A stretch of DNA of 53,868 nt from Lachnospiraceae bacterium. GTDB taxonomy: Bacteria; Bacillota; Clostridia; Lachnospirales; Lachnospiraceae. Under the pieces are notes generated by a model. That model was given only the letters and a program-made list of their open reading frames with translations. It did no database searches and had not been told where the DNA came from. The position numbers and the translations under genes were made by a program. Where the stretch lies: contig JAGPFR010000015.1 in assembly GCA_018056425.1 (NCBI GenBank), positions 1-53,868 on the forward strand, read 5' to 3'. Each line of letters opens with the position of its first letter. Position 1 is the first letter of the stretch. Below are positions 47,679 through 53,868 of the stretch, piece after piece.

Positions 47679-48278
47679 ATGATCTCAAGAGACGAAGCAT
47701 TTGAACTTTTGAAAAAGTATAACAAGGACTCATTTCATATACAGCATTCACTTACTGTTGAGGCTGTAATGAAGTGGTATGCGAATGAACTGGGATATGG
47801 AGATGATGCCGAATACTGGGGCATTGTAGGACTTCTCCATGATATCGATTTTGAACTGTATCCCGATGAGCATTGTCTGAAGGCACCGGAACTTCTCAGG
47901 GAAGGCGGAGTCAGTGAAGATATTATTCATGGCGTATGTTCGCATGGCTATGGGATAACCGTAGGCTGCGGAACCACGATCGATGTTGAGCCTGTACATG
48001 AAATGGAAAAGGTTCTTTTTGCTGCGGATGAGCTTACCGGTCTTATCGGTGCTGCGGCTCTTATGAGACCGTCAAAGAGCACCAAGGATATGGAACTTAA
48101 ATCGCTCAAGAAGAAGTATAAGAGCAAAGGCTTTGCGGCAGGATGCAGCAGGGAAGTTATCGAGCGTGGCGCGGATCAGCTTGGCTGGGAACTCGACAAA
48201 CTGCTTGAGATGACACTTCAGGCTATGGCTGCAACCGAAGATACCATTAACGAGGAAATGGCAGCTGAGCAGTGTTAA
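47679..48278 (+). CDS. HD-domain hydrolase
   Basis: From ATG 47679 (AGGAA 7 bases upstream) the 199-residue protein has an HDIG-type domain: 'DSFHIQHSLTVEAVMKWYAN' (first His), 'WGIVGLLHDIDFELYPDEH' (HD), 'IIHGVCSHGYG' and 'LFAADELTGLIGAAAL' (final Asp). It is a small stand-alone metal-dependent phosphohydrolase with unknown substrate; relatives act on nucleotides. No terminator is visible before the next gene, which starts 17 bp later, so an operon with the YdcF-like protein is likely. Confidence 0.88.
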   Translation: MISRDEAFELLKKYNKDSFHIQHSLTVEAVMKWYANELGYGDDAEYWGIVGLLHDIDFELYPDEHCLKAPELLREGGVSEDIIHGVCSHGYGITVGCGTTIDVEPVHEMEKVLFAADELTGLIGAAALMRPSKSTKDMELKSLKKKYKSKGFAAGCSREVIERGADQLGWELDKLLEMTLQAMAATEDTINEEMAAEQC

Positions 48279-48295
48279 TTCGAAAACAACAGTAG

Positions 48296-49246
48296 ATGAT
48301 GAAAGATTTGAAAAAGACAATTTCATTAATTCTTTCCTTATCACTTCTTTTGCTTTCGGGATGTTCATCCGAAAATGTGATCACGGATGAAGCTTTGGCC
48401 TTGGATGAAGTTTCTGATGTACAGCCTTCAGACGATATCGATTCCGATGCTTCGACACCCGCAGAGTCAATAGTTACCACGGAAATTTTTTCCGAGGAAG
48501 ATTATTTTATCCCTGCTGATATCTGGAGAGCTTCTTTTGATATTTACGAGAAAAAGAGTAATGCCGCAGAAACTGTTGAGGAAGTAAAACCGCTTATAGC
48601 AGATATTGCGGAAAGTGACGAAGAATTAAACGCTGATCTGCTTATCATGCAGGATCTGTTTTCGTATTGGGACAGAGCAAACGAAAAGGACTTCGTCAAT
48701 TCGGGCGAAATACCCTCAGACCTTCCGGATGATGACAGTCTGTGTATAGTGATCCTCGGTTATTCACTGTCACCTCATGGCGATGTCAAAGATGAGCTGA
48801 TGTGCCGTCTTGATGCCGGGATCGAAGCCGCAGGTAAATATCCGAATGCATACATACTGGTAACCGGCGGAGGAACGGCTCTTTTGGCACCTGCGATCAA
48901 AGAAGCCGATAAAATGGCGGAATATCTTATTCAAAACGGTATTGATCCTTCGAGGATCATCGTGGAGAACGATTCATTGTCCACATCGGAAAACGCCGTC
49001 TATTCGGGAAGGCTTTTAAGAAGCGATTATCCGCAGATAAGAGACCTTTTCATAGTAACCAGCGATTATCATGTACCCATGGCAAGCCATATATTTGAAG
49101 GCTGGTTTATCATGACAAACTCCGATCTCAGAGTTATTTCCAATTACGCTTGCCATCCCGGAAACCCAACAACCTTCAGAATCAAGGATCAGGTTTACTG
49201 GATGGAGGAACTGTTAAATTTCTACACAAAGGAGGAATGCCGGTGA
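48296..49246 (+). CDS. YdcF/SanA-like lipoprotein (DUF218)
   Basis: The 316-residue protein has a lipoprotein signal peptide with lipobox LLSGC (Cys about 23) and an acidic Ser/Asp-rich linker. The DUF218 domain (about 145-290) shows 'SLCIVILGYSLSPHGDVKDE', 'AYILVTGGGTALLAP', 'IIVENDSLSTSENAVYSGRL' and 'FIVTSDYHVPMASHIFE'. YdcF and SanA proteins are linked to envelope maintenance but their reaction is not settled. Start ATG 48296 (ATG ATG; the second also possible). The downstream GH120 gene starts at GTG overlapping its stop (GTGA), suggesting coupling even though roles seem unrelated. Confidence 0.85.
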   Translation: MMKDLKKTISLILSLSLLLLSGCSSENVITDEALALDEVSDVQPSDDIDSDASTPAESIVTTEIFSEEDYFIPADIWRASFDIYEKKSNAAETVEEVKPLIADIAESDEELNADLLIMQDLFSYWDRANEKDFVNSGEIPSDLPDDDSLCIVILGYSLSPHGDVKDELMCRLDAGIEAAGKYPNAYILVTGGGTALLAPAIKEADKMAEYLIQNGIDPSRIIVENDSLSTSENAVYSGRLLRSDYPQIRDLFIVTSDYHVPMASHIFEGWFIMTNSDLRVISNYACHPGNPTTFRIKDQVYWMEELLNFYTKEECR

Positions 49247-51231
49247 AATATTATGTAGATTGTAAAGTTGCGGGTTCGGGTGACGGATCGGAGAATTCTC
49301 CGTTTAAAACAATTTCGGAAGCGGCGGATATTGCACTTCCCGGTGATGAGGTTATAGTCTGTGACGGAATTTACAGAGAACATGTAAATCCTAAAAATGC
49401 AGGAAGAGAAGATGCAAGGATCATATACCGCGCCAAAAACAGATTAAAAGCAGTTATTACAGGCGCGGAGATCATTACCGATTGGACCGAAGAAAGACCT
49501 CACGTATGGAAGACGGTTGTAGATAATTCTTTTTTCGGAAATTACAATCCGTTTAAAACAGCTGTATCGGGTGACTGGTTTGATGCGAATTTTACGGCGC
49601 ACACAGGAGATGTTTTCTTAAACGGCAAATCCATGTACGAAGTAACTGATATAAACGGCGTATATGATCCCAAAGAAAATCTTTCCTCATGGGATAAGGA
49701 TTTTACTGTTTATACATGGTATACCGAAGCAGATGGCGATAAAACGGTCATATATGCAAACTTCCGGGATATTAATCCCAAAGATGCACTTATTGAAATA
49801 ACCGTAAGACAGAACTGTTTTTACCCCCTTGAAGAAGGTATCGGATATATAACCCTGGACGGCTTTACCGTATGCAAGGCGGCAACGCAGTGGGCACCTC
49901 CGACTGCATATCAGGACGGAATGATAGGTCCTCACTGGTCAAAGGGATGGATCATCGAAAACTGTGATATATCCGAATCGAAGTGCTCCGGTATATCGCT
50001 CGGAAAATACCTGCAGCCTGCTAACGACAACAAGTGGCTTAAATGGAAATACAAGGACGGCACCCAGACCGAGCGTGACTGCATATGCCAGGCTCAGACT
50101 GAAGGCTGGACCAAAGAAAATATCGGTTCACATATCGTCAGAAACAACGACATCCACGATTGCGGACAAACAGGTATTGTGGGCCACTTAGGCGGTGTCT
50201 TTTCCGTTATTGAAAATAACCACATCCATCACATTAACAATAAGCAGAATCTTGCAGGTGCTGAGATCGGCGGTATTAAGATGCATGCTGCAATTGATGT
50301 GATCATAAGAAACAATCACTTCCATCATTGCACCAGAGGACTCTGGCTTGACTGGCAGGCACAGGGAACAAGGGTTACCGGAAATCTGTTCCATGATAAT
50401 TCACTTCCTTATGATTATCTTCTGAGAAAAGAAAACCTTGCCAATCTCGGACTCGGAGAAGACATTTTTATCGAGGTAAGTCACGGACCTACGCTTATAG
50501 ACAATAATATTCTCCTGTCAGACAGAGCATTCAAGCTTCCTACGCAGGGAGTTGCGTTCGTTCACAATCTGATCGCAGGGTCACTTACTGCAGTAGGAAG
50601 AGGTGTCGATAACGGATCCAAATCCATCAGATCTCCCAGATACACTCCTTATCATGTTCCTCACAGAACGGAGATTGCGGGATTTATGACCATCCTTCAC
50701 GGAGACATGCGTTTCTATAACAATATCTTCGTGCAAAGAGACCTCAGAGATAAAATGAAAGATATCTGTAAAGGTTTTGCAAACGATGAGTGGGATGACG
50801 GCAACCTTATCGCGGGAACCATTCCTTATGATTCATATATGACCGAAGAGGAATGGAAGAGCGAATTCGAAGGATATTGCGGAATGGGCAGTGCACCGAG
50901 CGACAGATACTACATCCCTCTTCCTGTATGGACCGGAGGCAATGTTTATTTTAACGGTGCCAAACCCTGCTCTAAGGAGAAGGATCCATACGTTGACAGC
51001 GATCACGAAATAATGATCGAACTGACATGCGAAGGCAGCAAATGGAAGCTTGATACTAATCTGTTTGAATATCTTCCGAAAAACTGCGGCATGATAAATA
51101 CAGAGACTTTGGGCATGGCTTTTGAGCCTGAGCAGCGCTTTGAAAATCCGGACGGAAGCAGCATTGTATTTGATACCGATATTTACGGAAACAAGCGTGA
51201 AGGTGAAGTGATTGCGGGCCCGTTTGCATAA
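49243..51231 (+). CDS. GH120 beta-xylosidase (right-handed parallel beta-helix)
   Basis: I start at GTG 49243 (GGAGG 7 bases upstream, overlapping the preceding TGA), giving 662 residues. It aligns over its length with the GH120 beta-xylosidase XylC as I know it: 'NSFFGNYNPFKTAVSGDWF', 'ATQWAPPTAYQDGMIGPHWS', 'LGGVFSVIENNHIHHI', 'LWLDWQAQGTRVTGNLFHDN' and 'DIFIEVSHGP'. Predicted nucleophile D370 and acid/base E411 are 41 apart, against 23 in XylC, because about 18 residues are inserted between them. The fold is a beta-helix with a barrier domain. It hydrolyses xylo-oligosaccharides. No signal peptide, so intracellular. Ends before the hairpin at 51243. Confidence 0.9.
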   Translation: MKYYVDCKVAGSGDGSENSPFKTISEAADIALPGDEVIVCDGIYREHVNPKNAGREDARIIYRAKNRLKAVITGAEIITDWTEERPHVWKTVVDNSFFGNYNPFKTAVSGDWFDANFTAHTGDVFLNGKSMYEVTDINGVYDPKENLSSWDKDFTVYTWYTEADGDKTVIYANFRDINPKDALIEITVRQNCFYPLEEGIGYITLDGFTVCKAATQWAPPTAYQDGMIGPHWSKGWIIENCDISESKCSGISLGKYLQPANDNKWLKWKYKDGTQTERDCICQAQTEGWTKENIGSHIVRNNDIHDCGQTGIVGHLGGVFSVIENNHIHHINNKQNLAGAEIGGIKMHAAIDVIIRNNHFHHCTRGLWLDWQAQGTRVTGNLFHDNSLPYDYLLRKENLANLGLGEDIFIEVSHGPTLIDNNILLSDRAFKLPTQGVAFVHNLIAGSLTAVGRGVDNGSKSIRSPRYTPYHVPHRTEIAGFMTILHGDMRFYNNIFVQRDLRDKMKDICKGFANDEWDDGNLIAGTIPYDSYMTEEEWKSEFEGYCGMGSAPSDRYYIPLPVWTGGNVYFNGAKPCSKEKDPYVDSDHEIMIELTCEGSKWKLDTNLFEYLPKNCGMINTETLGMAFEPEQRFENPDGSSIVFDTDIYGNKREGEVIAGPFA

Positions 51232-51242
51232 TAATTACAGAG

Positions 51243-51272
51243 TGTCACGGAAGCCATTCGACTTCCGTGACA
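51243..51272. terminator. Hairpin between GH120 and the convergent gene
   Basis: TGTCACGGAAG / CTTCCGTGACA (11 bp) around an 8-nt loop. Both sides lack a proper T-run, so termination is uncertain; it overlaps the stop codon end of the minus-strand gene. Confidence 0.5.
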
Positions 51273-51886
51273 TATATTAATTCACAGGAATGGTCGCCGC
51301 TGTCTGAGCGAGTTGTGCTGGAATACCAATAAAATGTCGAGCCGTTTGATGCGGTCCCGTCTATGTTTATGAGATAGCCTCTGAGCCTTATGTGGTCACC
51401 TGTTCTTATCCTGCTTATCTGTCTGCGTACCTTAGCGTCTGCGGGAACGAGATGGTTGTTTGAAGAGTGTTCGGTGACTCCCTGAATTCCTCCGACGGAA
51501 TTTATCTCGTTATATGAATCGACGTGCCATGAATAAAATCTTCCGCTTTGATGCCAGTGAAAATCTATCGTTTCATTTAGTGCGGCAACATCACCCCAGC
51601 ATAGCGCGATGTCTCTCGGAGCGAGTTTTGATCCCGTTCCGTCATGAGCGTTATGCGTGCTTACCACCAGAGCTTCGATCTCGTACTCGTACAGGAATTT
51701 GACGGTCATATCATAACCGCCGGCGGAGATGTAAGTTTCTCCCGAAGTTTCTTTCTGCACAGGATCGGGTATTCCCGCCACCGCTCTTTGTCTTCCTTTT
51801 CCGTACAGATATATGAAAACAAGGAGAACGATGATGGCAAGAGTCAGGATTCTTCTTTTTTTCTTTTGCTTTTGGTAATTGTACAT
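51245..51886 (-). CDS. Membrane-anchored protein of unknown function
   Basis: The 213-residue protein starts with a very basic segment (MYNYQKQKKKRR), one membrane helix (about 13-29) and an outside domain (about 40-213). That domain contains 'YDMTVKFLYEYEIEALVV', 'PRDIALCWGDVAALNETIDF', 'FYSWHVDSYNE', 'ISRIRTGDHIRLRGYLINID' and 'GDHSCELIYVTEVEW', a beta-rich pattern like an OB-fold. Conserved-looking Trp/His residues are present, but I recognise no family. The ribosome site is weak. Function unknown; it resembles small secreted OB-fold proteins. Confidence 0.65.
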   Translation of the reverse strand: MYNYQKQKKKRRILTLAIIVLLVFIYLYGKGRQRAVAGIPDPVQKETSGETYISAGGYDMTVKFLYEYEIEALVVSTHNAHDGTGSKLAPRDIALCWGDVAALNETIDFHWHQSGRFYSWHVDSYNEINSVGGIQGVTEHSSNNHLVPADAKVRRQISRIRTGDHIRLRGYLINIDGTASNGSTFYWYSSTTRSDSGDHSCELIYVTEVEWLP

Positions 51887-52090
51887 ATCTTAATAATATC
51901 TCATTTATCCGCTTAAATATATATTTGAGACACATTTCCGTTCCTCTTGATTGCGGCTTTGATGAGCATATATCTTCGAAGGATAAATGAGTAAGCATAG
52001 ATTACGCAATCTATGGCAAGTTTTGATAAGTTATTTTCCTGTAATTGTGCAAAAATATATGGGTAACCAAATAATTTTTCTGAAAGAGAA

Positions 52091-53077
52091 ATGATTATGA
52101 GAAGACCTAACGAAAGAAAACCTTTGGTAACCCATATGTTTACTGCCGATCCTTCGGCTCACGTTTTTGACGGTAAGATCTATATCTATCCTTCACACGA
52201 TATAGAGCTTGACGTTCCCGACGATGATGACGGAGCACAGTACATGATGGAAGACTATCATGTATTATCTATGGATAACCTTGATGCACCCTGCGTTGAC
52301 AACGGTGTTGCCATCAACTACAAGGATATTCCCTGGGTTAAGCAGCAGATGTGGGCACCCGATTGTATTTATGTGAACGGAAAGTATTATCTTATTTTCC
52401 CCGCTAAGGATAAGGAACTTAAGTTCCGCCTCGGTGTTGCCGAATCCGACAGCCCTGTAGGACCTTTCAAGCCTCACGAGAATTTCATCGAAGGAAGCTA
52501 CAGCATCGATCCCGCTGTTCTTGTAGATGACGACGGTAGAATATACTGCTATAACGGCGGACTTTGGGGCGGACAGCTCGAGATGTGGCAGTCAGGTGAG
52601 TTTAATCCCGATGAGCCCAGACCGGAAGGGGATGTTCCCGCACTCGGACCCCTTTTCGCAGAGTTCAAGCAGGATATGACCGGATTTAAAGCAGCTCCCA
52701 GGCACATCGAGATTCTCGATGAGAACGGAGAGCCCATTAAGGCTTGTGACGAGGATCGCAGATATTTCGAAGACCCCTGGGTTTACAAGTTTAACGGAAA
52801 ATATTATTTCTCATATTCAACCGGAACCACTCACTACCTTTGCTATGCGGAGAGTGACAAGCCCGACGGTCCTTTCACCTATAAAGGAAGGATAATGGAG
52901 CCTGTTCTCGGCTGGACCACACATCACTCCATTCTTGAGATCGACGGAGAGTGGTATATTTTCTATCATGACTGCGAGCTTTCAAAGGGAATAACCCACG
53001 AAAGATGCGTTAAGTACACTAAGCTCAACATCGCTGATGACGGAACCATCGAGACGATTCATCCTTACGATGACTGA
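52091..53077 (+). CDS. Glycoside hydrolase family 43
   Basis: The 328-residue protein (start 52091 or MRRP at 52097; the ribosome site GAAAGAGAA is weak) is a five-bladed beta-propeller of GH43. The catalytic residues are visible: general base Asp in 'FTADPSAHVFDGKIYIYPSH', pKa-modulating Asp in 'SYSIDPAVLVDDDG' and general acid Glu in 'RYFEDPWVYKFNGKYY'. A late 'TTHHSILEIDGEWYIFYHD' contains the His usually near the metal or substrate. GH43 members are beta-xylosidases, arabinofuranosidases or arabinoxylanases. There is no signal peptide, so oligosaccharides are cut inside. The 204-bp gap upstream shows no clear -35/-10. Confidence 0.92.
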   Translation: MIMRRPNERKPLVTHMFTADPSAHVFDGKIYIYPSHDIELDVPDDDDGAQYMMEDYHVLSMDNLDAPCVDNGVAINYKDIPWVKQQMWAPDCIYVNGKYYLIFPAKDKELKFRLGVAESDSPVGPFKPHENFIEGSYSIDPAVLVDDDGRIYCYNGGLWGGQLEMWQSGEFNPDEPRPEGDVPALGPLFAEFKQDMTGFKAAPRHIEILDENGEPIKACDEDRRYFEDPWVYKFNGKYYFSYSTGTTHYLCYAESDKPDGPFTYKGRIMEPVLGWTTHHSILEIDGEWYIFYHDCELSKGITHERCVKYTKLNIADDGTIETIHPYDD

Positions 53078-53098
53078 TCTTTCATAGTCAATATACAC

Positions 53099-53137
53099 AA
53101 AAGGACGGCGTTTTCTCTTGAAAACCCCGTCCTTTTT
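53099..53137 (+). terminator. Terminator of the GH43 gene
   Basis: AAAAGGACGG-GTTTTC / GAAAAC-CCGTCCTTTT stem with a small bulge and a T-run. Confidence 0.85.
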
Positions 53138-53294
53138 ACATGTGAAAATTAAAAATTACTAAAGATTTGTTTCAGACGGTAGATTTTAGTTTGATTTATG
53201 TTAGAATACCGCTTCGTGGGTATAAGAAAACAGTTTCTGTATAACTATTGCGGGGAATAGTTACTTGACGAAAACGGAAGGTTAAAAGTTTTAA

Positions 53295-53868
53295 ATGATT
53301 TATTACGACCATTTGCCCTTGGACAAGGAAATATTGGATGCGTTAAACGAGCTTTCCATCAATTATGTATTTCAGCCGATCTTTCAGGCTGACGGAAAGA
53401 CAACTTATGCATGGGAAGCATTGATGCGTCCCGCCGACAAGACGGTTACGGAGCTGATAGAAGAATATACCAGGAAAGATAAGCTTCACGTTTTGGAAGT
53501 TGCAACATTTTTCGGAGCTATGCAGGAGTTTTGCCTGAGAGGATATCCTCAGAAGGTTTCGATCAATTCATTTCCTTCGGATTGTATGAACAGAGAAGAA
53601 GCCGAGGCATTTTACGATTATTTCGGAGAAGAGATACGAGGCAAACTGATCGTTGAGAATCTGGAGTATCCGTATTATTCCGCGGATAAATGTCAGGAAA
53701 AGAGCAAGTGCGTAAGATCCATGAACAACATGCTTTCGATCGATGACTTCGGAAGCGGGATCAACGACCTTGAGAGGGTTGAACTTATGAAGCCCGATAT
53801 CGTTAAGCTCGACAGAGAGCTTATATCCGGAATTGACCACGATGAGGCTAAGCAGGACAATGTAGAGG
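53295..53868 (+). CDS. EAL-domain protein, probable c-di-GMP phosphodiesterase (3' end outside window)
   Basis: From ATG 53295 an open frame runs off the window edge after 191 codons. It encodes the first part of an EAL domain: 'FQPIFQADGKTTYAWEALMR' (EAL), the Asn in 'VSINSFPSD', 'LIVENLEYP' (Glu), 'SIDDFGSGINDLERV' and 'DIVKLDREL' (Lys). The metal- and substrate-binding residues seen are conserved, so it may be active. No GGDEF or membrane region precedes it in this frame. The ribosome site (GGAAGG) is 13 bases upstream, rather far. Third EAL protein in the window. Its end and the final motifs are not visible. Confidence 0.85.
   Translation, partial: MIYYDHLPLDKEILDALNELSINYVFQPIFQADGKTTYAWEALMRPADKTVTELIEEYTRKDKLHVLEVATFFGAMQEFCLRGYPQKVSINSFPSDCMNREEAEAFYDYFGEEIRGKLIVENLEYPYYSADKCQEKSKCVRSMNNMLSIDDFGSGINDLERVELMKPDIVKLDRELISGIDHDEAKQDNVE

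Overview
The window looks like chromosome of an anaerobic, plant-fibre-degrading Firmicute, most likely a Lachnospiraceae member of the Butyrivibrio/Pseudobutyrivibrio type. This is inferred from gene content: a glucuronoxylan and hexuronate degradation programme (UxuA/UxuB, GH2, GH3, GH43, GH120 and a SASA-type esterase), a KDG pathway (KdgK, Eda), rubrerythrin, a LytTR/DUF3021 pair, many c-di-GMP proteins and strong AGGAGG ribosome sites. No rRNA or other species marker is present, so genus level is a guess.

Layout. 1-5.9 kb: the 3' end of pyruvate phosphate dikinase, a pseudopilin, an AlaX-type editing protein, a rubrerythrin with rubredoxin domains at both ends, a membrane-anchored unknown, LytTR-DUF3021, and an XRE-DUF2975 operon with a clear promoter and repeated operator-like dyads. 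6-11.9 kb: a chemoreceptor with a long structured leader, citrate synthase, a histone H1-like Lys/Ala repeat protein, and a flagellin-like protein with altered termini plus an acidic partner. 11.9-15.1 kb: GT2 and polyprenyl glycosylphosphotransferase (exopolysaccharide), then an MscS channel that may be leaderless. 15.2-26.8 kb: uxuA-uxuB-esterase-GH2, AraC regulator, GH3. 26.9-34.5 kb: an EAL protein with an apparent frameshift, a lipoprotein-like protein with six VYGPP repeats, a radical SAM/SPASM enzyme, a membrane EAL protein and a hybrid histidine kinase. 34.6-37.7 kb: a REP-like inverted pair, then a gluconate/2-keto-3-deoxygluconate dehydrogenase, Eda-VOC fusion and KDG kinase. 37.7-40.5 kb: two membrane proteins and an EamA transporter. 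40.7-46.9 kb: tRNA-Leu(AAG) carrying a roughly 6.07-kb integrative element bounded by an exact 22-bp repeat of the tRNA 3' end. 47-53.9 kb: a deoxyribosyltransferase-like protein, an HD protein, a YdcF-like lipoprotein, GH120 and GH43 xylan enzymes, an unknown membrane-anchored protein and a truncated EAL gene.

How it works together: the esterase, GH2, GH3, GH43 and GH120 enzymes would free xylose, arabinose and uronic acids from xylan. UxuB and UxuA turn fructuronate into KDG, and KdgK and Eda take KDG to pyruvate and glyceraldehyde 3-phosphate. The least explained system is the VYGPP-repeat protein with its adjacent radical SAM enzyme, which looks like a repeat-peptide modification system carried in a c-di-GMP gene block. 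The second is the tRNA-Leu element, whose cargo (NERD/zinc-finger protein, GNAT, small membrane protein, MBL hydrolase) and duplicated non-coding module are unusual. All regulatory sites are read by eye, without computation.
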